Below are positions 1-7,405 of a stretch of 64,000 nt of DNA, one piece after another. The position numbers and the translations under genes were made by a program. The stretch is taken from positions 1 through 64,000 of the forward strand of contig CAYXUU010000025.1 in the NCBI GenBank assembly GCA_964468645.1, in the 5' to 3' direction. Within the stretch, counting starts at the first letter, position 1. Each line of letters begins with the position of its first letter. Under the pieces are notes generated by a model. It ran no database searches. It was not told the origin of the DNA and worked only from the letters and a program-made list of their open reading frames with translations. The DNA is from JAIOZK01 sp964468645. GTDB taxonomy: Bacteria; Bacteroidota; Bacteroidia; Bacteroidales; JAIOZK01.

Positions 1-50
1 AAAATTGCAAATAATTCTAATAATCAGTCTGTTGAGGTTTTAGTTATATG

Positions 51-130
51 AAAGGACAAAGGCAAAAGGTAAAAGTGTTTGTGTCGCCACCTTTTTGGTT
101 TTTTAACTTTAACTTTTGCCTTTGTCCTTT
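51..130. repeat. Inverted repeat, 18-bp perfect arms
   Basis: The arm AAAGGACAAAGGCAAAAG at 51-68 is the exact reverse complement of 113-130, with a 44-base loop. It lies just past the stop of the minus-strand thioredoxin-like gene, so it could end that transcript. The arms are low-complexity purine tracts like other intergenic repeats in this window, so a dispersed repeat is equally likely. Confidence 0.6.
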
Positions 131-155
131 TGCCAGTTGTCTTTTGGCTTTAGTT

Positions 156-1562
156 CTATCTCATGCCACCCCTGGTCTCTGTCTTGCCTTCTACCCAGTT
201 AATCACTGCTTTCAGGCTTTCTTCGGCATACCTGCCTGGAGTTCTCATGATATTCAGATTTTCATCGATCAGGTAATTGATATAATTGGATCTGACATCA
301 TATTTTTCAAGGACATCGATATTGTCATCATAATAAAGAAGAGTCCAGTTGTATCCTTTGTTTTTAATGAGCTGTTCGGCTTTAAGCTTGTCATAATCGG
401 TTGAAATACTGATAAAGGCAATTTCTGTATCCTGTTTTTTAAGATTTGCTGCTATAGAATCAAGTTCTTCAATACAGGGTATGCAATCTGAACTCCAGAA
501 GTTCAGAAATATTTTCTTGCCCAGAAAATCAACCAGTGATACCATGCTGGTGTCAAAATCGGGTAGGGTAAAGGCAGGAGCACGGGTACCGATCTTCAGT
601 CTTTGCAGATATGGTACCAGGTTACTTGCATAATCCCGGTTCCCTTCAAAATATGACTGATTGGCTGCCTGCCGGAGTATCCTGATTACATTTTCCTTTT
701 TGATGCCTGATTCTGAATAAATATCCCTAAGATTATCAATCATTACAAGGTCAAGGATCCTCATATCAAACATTAACAAACTATCCTTTCCGAGTAACTT
801 AAGCAAACTCTTATACTCACCAACTTCATTGATATTTGTAAGGATTTCATCAAAGCTTACATCCTTCGAATTAGTAATGAAATATTTATAGAAATAGGTC
901 TTGAAAAGGTCGGTGTATTCTATGTTATTATAAAGAATAGGTTTCTTGATAAAGTATTCCTGTACAATGGTCTTGCCACTTTTATACCGGGTGCTTAATT
1001 CGATCATTGCCATTTTGTAATCTATATAAGCCTTGAAGTATGGATCTTCGATTATCGGGAAGTTTTTATCGATCAGGTTCCTGAGTGTATCAACCATGGC
1101 CCTTTCGCGTGCCTGGTATAATTCATTATAACGTTCAATTACAAAGTCGTTATACATGGTATTGAACTTTCTGATAAGGATATTCAGGTCATCATCGTTG
1201 ATATTGACAAACTCATAATCAAAATCCGGAGGATTGGTGATCGAAAGGAGGGGAGCTTTAATATCATATTTCACTTCAACCGTGTATGTATTACCCGGTA
1301 CCAGGTATAATTCCTTTTGCTGGTAATCTATGGTCAGAATGCAAAACCTGGGTTCATCTGTATCCACAGTCAGGGTGAACTCCCCGTCATTGTTTATCCT
1401 TGTGCTTGCAAGAATTAGCCTTTGAAAGGAAAAAAGATCGCTAAATCCGACCACACGAATGGTTTTTCCGGCTGCATTCCTTGCAATCCCTTTAATTGTT
1501 GTTTGTGTGTAAGCCGATGAAGAAATAAATACAGCTATTAGTAGAATAAATATCCTTTTCAT
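156..1562 (-). CDS. TlpA-family thioredoxin-like protein, exported
   Basis: A 468-residue protein that probably acts as a thiol-disulfide oxidoreductase in the periplasm. The start chosen is the Met of MKRIFILLIAVF, which opens a normal signal peptide; 12 extra in-frame residues upstream would bury it. Residues about 20-110 look like the DUF4369-type beta-sandwich found before TlpA domains in Bacteroidota. The middle third is helical and unassigned. The C-terminal third (from about 330) has the AhpC/TSA-TlpA fold with the redox motif SSDCIPC near residue 361, that is CxxC with Ile-Pro between the cysteines. It lies 48 bases downstream of coaD on the same strand and may be cotranscribed. The substrate cannot be told from sequence. 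Confidence 0.85.
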   Translation of the reverse strand: MKRIFILLIAVFISSSAYTQTTIKGIARNAAGKTIRVVGFSDLFSFQRLILASTRINNDGEFTLTVDTDEPRFCILTIDYQQKELYLVPGNTYTVEVKYDIKAPLLSITNPPDFDYEFVNINDDDLNILIRKFNTMYNDFVIERYNELYQARERAMVDTLRNLIDKNFPIIEDPYFKAYIDYKMAMIELSTRYKSGKTIVQEYFIKKPILYNNIEYTDLFKTYFYKYFITNSKDVSFDEILTNINEVGEYKSLLKLLGKDSLLMFDMRILDLVMIDNLRDIYSESGIKKENVIRILRQAANQSYFEGNRDYASNLVPYLQRLKIGTRAPAFTLPDFDTSMVSLVDFLGKKIFLNFWSSDCIPCIEELDSIAANLKKQDTEIAFISISTDYDKLKAEQLIKNKGYNWTLLYYDDNIDVLEKYDVRSNYINYLIDENLNIMRTPGRYAEESLKAVINWVEGKTETRGGMR

Positions 1563-1610
1563 ATGATGTGGTGTTTTTATGAGGTAACGAATTGGCAAAA
1601 GAATTATTGG

Positions 1611-2069
1611 TTAAAGATTGATACTTTCAGGGATGAACTTTGAAACATCACCACCATTCCGGTATATATCCCTTACAATAGAAGAGTTGATGGGCGTAAG
1701 CTCCGGTGTGGTTAACAGGAAAATGGTTTCTATATCGGGGTAAAGTTTTTTATTGGTCTGACCGATGCTTCTTTCAAATTCAAAATCGGCTGATGTTCGT
1801 AATCCCCGTAATAAATACCTTGCGCTTAATTTTTTACAAAGCTCAACTGTCAGTCCTGTATAGGTGATTACCCTAACCGCCGGAATTTTCTCAAAAACTT
1901 TTTCAATCCATTCTTTCCTTTGCTCCAGGGGGAACATTATTTTCTTATCAATATTTTCCCCGACGGCAATAACAATTTCATCAAACAGGGGAAGGGCCCG
2001 CATAACGATCGATTCATGTCCTCTGTGAATAGGATCGAATGATCCGGGAAAAACGGCGATCTTTTTCAT
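1611..2069 (-). CDS. coaD: Phosphopantetheine adenylyltransferase
   Basis: Transfers AMP from ATP to 4'-phosphopantetheine, the fourth step of coenzyme A synthesis, in the cytoplasm. The 152-residue length fits the bacterial CoaD family (about 155-165). The N-terminus has the nucleotidyltransferase motif GSFDPIHRGH; the C-terminal half has the equivalent of the ISSTxVR motif as NSSIVRDI. The start is the Met of MKKIAVFPGSFDP; ten further in-frame codons upstream have no family counterpart. It is the first gene of a possible pair with the TlpA-like gene, and a TATTTTTG -7 box lies 16 bases upstream. The integron-like island begins about 155 bases upstream of its start, on the other strand. Confidence 0.95.
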   Translation of the reverse strand: MKKIAVFPGSFDPIHRGHESIVMRALPLFDEIVIAVGENIDKKIMFPLEQRKEWIEKVFEKIPAVRVITYTGLTVELCKKLSARYLLRGLRTSADFEFERSIGQTNKKLYPDIETIFLLTTPELTPINSSIVRDIYRNGGDVSKFIPESINL

Positions 2070-2084
2070 AATCTTTATTTTCAA

Positions 2085-2092
2085 CAAAAATA
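2085..2092 (-). promoter_or_regulatory. Putative -7 promoter box for coaD
   Basis: Read on the minus strand this is TATTTTTG, an exact match to the Bacteroidota primary sigma -7 consensus TAnnTTTG, 15 bases ahead of the coaD start. No clear TTG -33 element is seen at the usual spacing. Confidence 0.45.
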
Positions 2093-2225
2093 GAAACATT
2101 TTATATTACTATTCGTTGATATATAAAGAAATCATCTTCATTTAGTCTTTTTTTGCGGGATATTCTGATACACCGTTTATGTTTCATTCAGGTATATTAT
2201 GTGTATATTGGCGGTAGAATAAATG

Positions 2226-3261
2226 TTAGGTATTTAATAGTTTTCCAATGAAAGGGTAATTTATGTATTTAAATTTATTATTAATTATTACACTTCTTCT
2301 TTCTTGTCAAAATACTGAAGATCAAGGATTTTTATTTGATGTTAAATATTTAGAAAATAAAATTTATACCACTTCAACTAAAGTTTTTGCAAAAAGTGAA
2401 ATTGATTTCGAAGGTCCAGAAGAAACTATTAATAAAATTAAGTCTTCAGGAATGGAATTACCAATGTTGTTAGACCAAGATCAAATTACAATTATGAAAA
2501 TCGAAACTTTTTCAAAAAATGAAAAGGGATTTATGCCGTTTTCTGGAAGTTTAGATAGCATATCTACAATTCAGTATATAAATGGAAAAATTAATACTCA
2601 AGACTCCCCTGCTACTATAGACACTAGCTTTAAAATAAGTGGACACTATAATAAAGATGAGATGATAATTGAGAAAATAAAGGGTAATGGTATCCAGCCT
2701 GAAATGGAAAATGCTTTAAAAAGTTCAATTGCTAATATGATGAAATCTATAAAATTTCCAGAAAAACCATTAAAAGTAGGAGACAGTTTTTCTCAGTCTA
2801 TACCAATTACAATTCCTGTTCAGGGTATTGTAAATGTAAATATGATAGTAACCACATATTATAAGTTAATAAATATCAAAGATAATATTGCATACTTCGA
2901 TATTGAACAAGATTTTGAATTAACATCGGAAGCTAATAAGGCTAAAATATCAATGAGTGGATCTGGACCTGGAAAATTAATTTATGATACAAAGCTTTAC
3001 CAAATAACTTCTATGAATACAAATTCTGTTATGAAAATGAAAGTTGATGCTGGAGAATTTTTTGTTATATCAAATTCAGATACAAAAACAGAAATGTTAA
3101 TTAAAGTAAAAGATAAAATCTAAGTGATACCTAACAAATGGCTCAAGTCAGACGGCAAAAAGCGCGGTGGCTTTTTCAAGTTTTAGTAGTGTAGTGAAAA
3201 ATAATTTGGTAAAACCATAGAGCTGGCAGACTTTTTTTTTGCCGCTGCTTAGCCTGGTCCG
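2226..3261 (+). mobile_element. Integron gene cassette 1 (lipoprotein cassette)
   Basis: The 5' boundary is G^TTAGGT (core site 2225-2231). The 3' boundary is the G of GTTAGCC at 3261, the end of an attC site. When the segment is circularised the joined core would read GTTAGGT, which is the exact complement of the ACCTAAC core (3129-3135) that opens its attC. This self-matching is the diagnostic structure of a mobile cassette. It holds one gene, starting 37 bases inside the 5' boundary and ending 5 bases before attC, in the canonical orientation. Size is 1036 bases. No integrase gene or attI site is visible in the window. Confidence 0.75.
2263..3123 (+). CDS. Putative lipoprotein in integron cassette (DUF6263-like)
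   Basis: A 286-residue predicted outer-membrane or periplasmic lipoprotein: a short hydrophobic N-terminus ends in the lipobox LLLSC (Cys at residue 15). The remainder is beta-rich, with Thr/Lys-rich strands, and loosely resembles the DUF6263 family; I do not recognise a function. Codon use is strikingly AT-rich (many TTA, AAT, AAA codons), unlike coaD or pyrE, which fits acquisition from another source. It is the only gene of cassette 1, running toward attC. Its small 5' spacing means it probably relies on its own or an upstream promoter just inside the cassette. Confidence 0.7.
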   Translation: MYLNLLLIITLLLSCQNTEDQGFLFDVKYLENKIYTTSTKVFAKSEIDFEGPEETINKIKSSGMELPMLLDQDQITIMKIETFSKNEKGFMPFSGSLDSISTIQYINGKINTQDSPATIDTSFKISGHYNKDEMIIEKIKGNGIQPEMENALKSSIANMMKSIKFPEKPLKVGDSFSQSIPITIPVQGIVNVNMIVTTYYKLINIKDNIAYFDIEQDFELTSEANKAKISMSGSGPGKLIYDTKLYQITSMNTNSVMKMKVDAGEFFVISNSDTKTEMLIKVKDKI

Positions 3262-3267
3262 TTAGCC
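3129..3267 (+). other. attC recombination site 1
   Basis: A 139-base imperfect palindrome with 7-base cores ACCTAAC (3129-3135) and GTTAGCC (3261-3267). The inner stem pairs GGCT-c-AAG-t-CAG-a-CGGC (3140-3156) with GCCG-CTG-CTT-AGCC (3241-3254). Every base pairs except three on the left arm (C3144, T3148, A3152). Unpaired extrahelical bases at fixed intervals on one arm are exactly what an integrase uses to recognise folded attC. The stem continues with an A-run facing a T-run. Confidence 0.8.
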
Positions 3268-3381
3268 ACTTTAATTAAATGGTCACTTTACTATCACACT
3301 TTTGGCTGCGTACTCTTTACGAGATCTCACCAATAGACAATAATCAGCAATATATTGCCGACAAACGTTGAATTGCAAAAA

Positions 3382-3453
3382 TAATTGGCAAATAATTACC
3401 AATTAAAACATTATATTTGATCTGTCATTTAATTAGCAATGAATTACCGATTA
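3382..3453. promoter_or_regulatory. Putative HipB operator repeats
   Basis: Site 1 (3382-3405) is TAATTGG, ten bases, CCAATTA: a perfect 7-bp dyad. Site 2 (3430-3453) repeats the layout as TAATTAG, ten bases, CCGATTA. A third half-site TAATTAGCAA starts at 3471, just before the hipB start at 3484. Repeated dyads directly ahead of an XRE antitoxin gene suggest autoregulation by HipB. Confidence 0.55.
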
Positions 3454-3483
3454 GGTTAATAAATTGATCTTAATTAGCAATAT

Positions 3484-3852
3484 ATGTCGTATAATATCGA
3501 TTTTTCAATAGCTCCGAGCGATCAAATCGAAGCTGCCCTCTGTAAGCGAATAGAAAGCATAAGGCTTTCACGTAACATAACTCAGGAACAACTCGCTGAT
3601 GAAGCCGGTGTTTCATTACGAACCATCGGTCGACTTGAAAAAGGCCAAGGTGTTTCAATGGATACATTTATTCGGGTTATGATTGCATTAAGGATTCAAC
3701 AAAACCTTGAAGCCTTACTGCCGGATCCAACTGTAAGACCAATTGAGCGGATTGGATTAGAAGCCGGCGAGCGAAAACGTGCTCGTCCAACAAAACCTAT
3801 TAATGAGCTCCCAACTTGGTCTTGGGGTGATGGGGAGGATGACAATGAATAA
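3484..3852 (+). CDS. hipB: HipB-like XRE-family antitoxin/transcriptional regulator
   Basis: A 122-residue DNA-binding protein. Residues about 18-75 form a Cro/C1-type helix-turn-helix (QEQLADEAGVSLRTIGRLEKG). In HipBA systems this protein binds operators and neutralises the HipA kinase. The tail (about 80-122) is Arg/Pro-rich and acidic at the end, probably disordered and HipA-contacting. It overlaps the hipA start by 8 bases, the usual translational coupling. The partner hipA is broken here, so HipB may be an orphan regulator. Base composition is richer in G+C than the cassette 1 gene next door, suggesting the two cassettes came from different sources. Confidence 0.85.
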   Translation: MSYNIDFSIAPSDQIEAALCKRIESIRLSRNITQEQLADEAGVSLRTIGRLEKGQGVSMDTFIRVMIALRIQQNLEALLPDPTVRPIERIGLEAGERKRARPTKPINELPTWSWGDGEDDNE

Positions 3853-4940
3853 TGATGCGCGTGTTATTCTTTGGGGTAAGACAATTGGTGCTGTCACCTG
3901 GCTTGAGGACAGAGAGATTGGGGTTTTCCAATATGCACCTGATTTCCTAAATAGTGGCATTCAATTGACACCACTTATGATGCCATTAAAAGAGTTCCCG
4001 TATGAGTTTCCAGCACTAGCACGGAACACATTTAAAGGATTGCCGGGATTGGTTGCAGATTCACTTCCAGACAAATACGGGAATGCGATAATTGATGCTT
4101 GGCTTGCTTCACAAGGACGAACTGCAGAGAGTTTCCATCCAGTTGAGCGTCTATGTTATGTTGGAAGTCGAGGAATGGGGGCTCTTGAATATGAGCCGGC
4201 CTCACTTGGATCTCCAACCAGTAAGCGAGCAATCGAGGTCGCTATTCTAGTTGACTTGGCAAACAAGATCCTTGCAAAGCGCACCAGCTTCGGTGGCGTT
4301 TTCTCTGGTGAGGACGATCGAGAAGCAATCAATGATATTCTCAGAGTTGGAACTTCAGCTGGAGGAGCCAGAGCAAAGGCGATTCTAGCATGGAATAGAA
4401 ATACTAACGAATTTAAATCAGGTCAGGTTGATGCTGGAAAGGGGTATGAATATTGGATAATGAAATTTGATGGAATTACGAGCATTAGTGATATGGAACT
4501 GGCCACTCCTAAGGGCTATGGAAAAATCGAGTACGCGTATCATTTAATGGCCGTCGAAGCAGGTATCGAAATGACAGAGTGTCGTCTTCATCATGAAGGT
4601 GGGCGTAGTCACTTTATGACTAAAAGATTTGATAGGTCAACAAATGGCATAAAACTTCATATGCAATCTTTGGGTGCTATTGCGCACTATGACTACAGAC
4701 AACCTGCGAGTTATTCGTACGAGCAAGCACCAAATGAGTATTAATGGTAAAAGAGATGGTTTTGATCGTGAGGACTTGATCCAAATGGCTAAGACAGCTG
4801 ACATTAAGAAAGTACGTGCGGGGCAGATGGTTCAAAATGTAATTGAAGTCATTCGTCGTTGGCCGGATTTTGCAAAAAAAGCTGGAGTTAGTGAGGAACA
4901 GGTTAAAAAAATAAAGGATAGCCATCGCATAAACCTTTGA
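3845..4940 (+). pseudogene. hipA: hipA toxin kinase, internal deletion plus frameshift
   Basis: Reading from ATG 3845 (behind a GGGGAGG ribosome site) gives a normal HipA N-terminus and the Gly-rich segment GTSAGGARAKAI near residue 170, up to SYSYEQA, then a stop at 4744. The family C-terminus HQMSINGKRDGFDREDL resumes immediately in the next frame (from about 4728) and ends at 4940. From knowledge of the family, about 65-80 residues that lie between these two motifs are absent, including the catalytic NxDDH loop and the SPAFD metal-binding Asp. A deletion not divisible by three therefore removed the kinase core. The toxin should be inactive. HipB upstream is intact. Confidence 0.8.
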
Positions 4941-4989
4941 AATGAAACTATAAAAAAAATTATTATCGATATTTACAGTTTTTATAATA

Positions 4990-5457
4990 ATGAATTGTCC
5001 ATTTTATCAATCTATGGCTAAGGAATCAAAAATGATGGAAAAATTTAATTTTCTATTAGGAAATTGGGACATGGAATCTAAAATTCCGAAAACCACCTTC
5101 AGTGAAGCAGCTACCGGAACCGGTGTAGGAACATTCAATAGAGTGCTTGATGACAAATATGTTCAATTTGATTATTCATCATTATTTGATGATGAAAAAG
5201 GTCAGGCGCATGGAATTTTTGCTTGGGATGAAAAAATAAAAGCATATCGATTTTGGTGGTTTGAAAATTCGGGAAATTACTCTACTGCAACTTGCAAATT
5301 TATTAATGATGATACTCTGTATATGATATGGCATGATTCAGTATTGATACAGACATTCAAAAAAATTAGTGGGAATAAAGTAATATTGAGAATGGAGAAT
5401 CCAAATTCCGCAGGGGAATATGAATTAGTTATGGAAGTGATATTTACCAGGAACTAG
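4990..5457 (+). CDS. DUF1579-like small beta-barrel protein
   Basis: A 155-residue soluble protein with no signal peptide. The pattern FLLGNWDMESKIP, followed by alternating beta-strands (VGTFNRVLDDKYVQFDYSS, AYRFWWFENSG), resembles the DUF1579/lipocalin-like families whose members bind small hydrophobic ligands or are uncharacterised. A second start at Met 9 (5014) is possible, and 5035 could also serve. It lies 49 bases after the hipA remnant and 48 bases before attC 2, so it is the last gene of cassette 2. No function can be assigned. Confidence 0.65.
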   Translation: MNCPFYQSMAKESKMMEKFNFLLGNWDMESKIPKTTFSEAATGTGVGTFNRVLDDKYVQFDYSSLFDDEKGQAHGIFAWDEKIKAYRFWWFENSGNYSTATCKFINDDTLYMIWHDSVLIQTFKKISGNKVILRMENPNSAGEYELVMEVIFTRN

Positions 5458-5505
5458 TTATTTTATTATAATGAACAAAATCGATGCACCGTGTTATGTA
5501 TGCTG

Positions 5506-5632
5506 GGCTAATAAAAAAATGCAGCCGACAAAACCGCCATGCTTCAATTGAAGTTTGGCAGTAATATTCAAATTTTGTGCATTGTTTAAGTATTTGTGTA
5601 AGCGGTTTTGCGGTTGATTTTTGCCGTTATAT
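5506..5632 (+). other. attC recombination site 2
   Basis: Cores are GGCTAAT (5506-5512) and GTTATAT (5626-5632). The stem pairs CCG-a-CAAAACCGC (5525-5537) with GCGGTTTTG-CGG (5602-5613), leaving one extrahelical A at 5528. A smaller hairpin CTTCAATTGAAG sits in the apical part. Total length 127 bases fits the attC range. The first core has T for C at its last position, which still allows a T-G wobble with the second core. Confidence 0.6.
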
Positions 5633-5644
5633 GGGGAGATTAAA

Positions 5645-7144
5645 ATGAACAGGAAGAAACTATTTATAGTCATTTTTGCAGTTGTTATATTCAAATTATC
5701 CACACTGTGTTATTCTCAGGGTATTAAAAGCGAGCTCGATTCGTTTTTTACGACTTTAAGCGAGCAGCATCATTTAAACGGGTGTATTCTTATTGCAGAT
5801 AAAGGAGAAATAATATATAAAAACGCCTTTGGGTATTCCGATTTCAAAAGCAAAAGTAATTTAACCACAAATTCAATGTTTGAACTCGCTTCAATTTCAA
5901 AGCAGTTCACGGCAACCGGAATTATGATTTTGCATGAACAGGGATTACTTGATTACGCATCTGATATTAAAGTATTTTTCCCTGGATTGTCTTATGACAG
6001 CATAACAATCAGGCATTTATTAAACCATACATCCGGTCTTTATGATTATGAGGATCTTATCAATACATACTGGGATGCGGATGAAATAATAACAAATGAA
6101 GATGTTTTGAACCTTTTTAGGGAACATCAACCGGCTTTGTTATTTCAACCCGGAGATAAATATAAATATAGTAATACGGGTTATGTTTTATTAGCCCTGA
6201 TCGTAGAAAGGGTTTCCGGAATGCCATTTGGGGAATTTATGAAGAATAATTTATTCATCCCCTCTGGCATGACAAGAACTATGGTTTACAGAAGACGTTA
6301 TATGCCGGAAGTAATTAATGATTATGCGTTTGGTTATGTTTTGTCTTTAAAGCATAAGGGATATTCATTGCCTGATAGTGTTGAAAGTGATAAACGTGTA
6401 ATTACGCTGGATGGATTGCAGGGTGATGGCGCAATTAGTTCTACCGTGGAAGACTTATTCAAATGGGACAGGCAATTATATACCGATAACCCGGTTTCAC
6501 AACAGGCATTACAGGAAGCTTTTATTCCCGGGAAGCTAAACGATGGTAGCGATATTGACATTGGATATAAACGTCATTCGTACGGTTTTGGATGGCGTAT
6601 TCACAATACAAAGGATGGAAGAATGGTATGGCACACCGGACATTATCCGGGATATAGCAACCTGATAATGCGTTATATTGATATTGACAGGACCATTATA
6701 TGCTTGAGCAATAACGGTTATGAATTCTTTCCTTTAATGAATACAATTCATGATATCTTAAATAATGATTCAATAAGCTTACCTCTTCCTTTTTTTGCAG
6801 AACAACTTAGGGGATTGTTTATTGAAAGTGATATCACATCCTTAAGTGATTCGATTAAAACAATGATTAATAACAGAACCAGGTATATTGTCAGCGAGTC
6901 TAGAATAAATGATCTTGGATATGATTTGTTAAACCTGGGTAGATTTAATGATGCTATTGCAGTTTTTACCTGCAATACTCAATTGTTTCCGAATTCAGCC
7001 AATACCTTCGACAGTCTTGGGGAAGCATATATGCTTAATGGAAATGATGATTTGGCAATAATAAATTATGAAAAAGCACTGGCACTAAATCCGGATATGC
7101 CCTCAGCAATCAAAGCATTGAAAAGACTTAAGGGTAAAAATTGA
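5645..7144 (+). CDS. Beta-lactamase-family serine hydrolase with C-terminal TPR
   Basis: A 499-residue exported serine hydrolase of the class C beta-lactamase/penicillin-binding protein fold. A signal peptide occupies residues 1-24 (start MNRKKLFIVIF). The nucleophile motif is SISK (SxxK) in FELASISKQFTA near residue 88, the second motif is YSN in YKYSNTGYV, and the third is HTG in VWHTGHYPG. After about residue 420 two TPR-like repeats follow (NTFDSLGEAYMLNGNDDLAI). Such proteins are usually esterases or D-aminopeptidases, not resistance enzymes. The start codon is 18 bases past the attC 2 crossover point, the layout expected of a following cassette, but no attC is seen after its stop. Confidence 0.88.
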   Translation: MNRKKLFIVIFAVVIFKLSTLCYSQGIKSELDSFFTTLSEQHHLNGCILIADKGEIIYKNAFGYSDFKSKSNLTTNSMFELASISKQFTATGIMILHEQGLLDYASDIKVFFPGLSYDSITIRHLLNHTSGLYDYEDLINTYWDADEIITNEDVLNLFREHQPALLFQPGDKYKYSNTGYVLLALIVERVSGMPFGEFMKNNLFIPSGMTRTMVYRRRYMPEVINDYAFGYVLSLKHKGYSLPDSVESDKRVITLDGLQGDGAISSTVEDLFKWDRQLYTDNPVSQQALQEAFIPGKLNDGSDIDIGYKRHSYGFGWRIHNTKDGRMVWHTGHYPGYSNLIMRYIDIDRTIICLSNNGYEFFPLMNTIHDILNNDSISLPLPFFAEQLRGLFIESDITSLSDSIKTMINNRTRYIVSESRINDLGYDLLNLGRFNDAIAVFTCNTQLFPNSANTFDSLGEAYMLNGNDDLAIINYEKALALNPDMPSAIKALKRLKGKN

Positions 7145-7192
7145 TTGGATTTCACTTTAAATTTAAGGATCATGATGATCTGTGTTCTGTTA

Positions 7193-7227
7193 CAGGTTGC
7201 AGGTTACAGGTTGCAGGTTGCAGGTTG
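7193..7227. repeat. Heptamer tandem repeat CAGGTTR x5
   Basis: Five adjacent copies of CAGGTTG or CAGGTTA. Two reverse-complement copies (CCTGCAA) occur at about 8821-8835. The unit is too short and unspaced for CRISPR. Confidence 0.85.
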
Positions 7228-7311
7228 CATATTGGAAGTTAGAAACCAGATGTTGGAAGTTGGACAAACTACAAACAATTGAACCATTGAACAATAGAAA
7301 AGAAGTTAACA

Positions 7312-7380
7312 AGTCACCCGGTGAGTATGTTAACATTAATAGTTTTATAAAGCTTAATTGGTGTTATTCACCGGGTGACT
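7312..7380. repeat. Paired TCAC-N3-GTGA palindromes upstream of pyrE
   Basis: AGTCACCCGGTGA (7312-7324) and its exact reverse complement (7368-7380) are separated by 43 bases. Each arm is itself a palindrome, TCAC-CCG-GTGA and TCAC-CGG-GTGA. The right arm sits where a -33 element of the pyrE promoter would be. The same TCAC-N3-GTGA pair occurs at 20122-20154, so this may be a dispersed element and not a pyrE operator. Confidence 0.7.
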
Positions 7381-7393
7381 ATGTAAATCTTTT

Positions 7394-7401
7394 TACTTTT
7401 G
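7394..7401 (+). promoter_or_regulatory. Putative -7 promoter box for pyrE
   Basis: TACTTTTG matches the Bacteroidota TAnnTTTG box exactly and ends only 4 bases before the pyrE ATG at 7406. If real, the transcript would be nearly leaderless. No TTG -33 element is seen at 19-21 bases. Confidence 0.45.
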
Positions 7402-7405
7402 CGAT

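Larger units (their letters stand above)
3262..5626 (+). mobile_element. Integron gene cassette 2 (hipBA + DUF1579)
   Basis: It begins at TTAGCC after attC 1 and ends at the G of the GTTATAT core (5626) of attC 2. The expected opening core of its own attC is GGCTAAC; the sequence has GGCTAAT at 5506-5512, 6 of 7 matching. It carries hipB with its own upstream operator region, a decayed hipA, and a DUF1579-like gene. Three genes in 2365 bases is long for one cassette, so two cassettes may have fused by loss of an attC. Toxin-antitoxin genes with their own promoter are common cassette cargo. Confidence 0.6.

Noticed and set aside
48..404. Plus-strand 118-codon frame at the window start
   Set aside because: It runs antisense to the TlpA-like gene and is made partly of the inverted repeat; low-complexity Phe/Ile content and no family likeness.
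3845..4744. Programmed frameshift in hipA
   Set aside because: Family residues between the two frames, including the catalytic loop, are absent, so shifting frame would not restore a kinase.
4674..4940. Separate 88-residue gene after hipA
   Set aside because: Its sequence is the HipA C-terminus in a shifted frame, so it was merged into the hipA pseudogene.
7193..7227. CRISPR array
   Set aside because: Units are 7 bases and contiguous, with no spacers and no cas genes.
7145..7405. Third attC after the serine hydrolase
   Set aside because: The expected ATATAAC core is missing and GTTAACA near 7329 has no paired core or stem.
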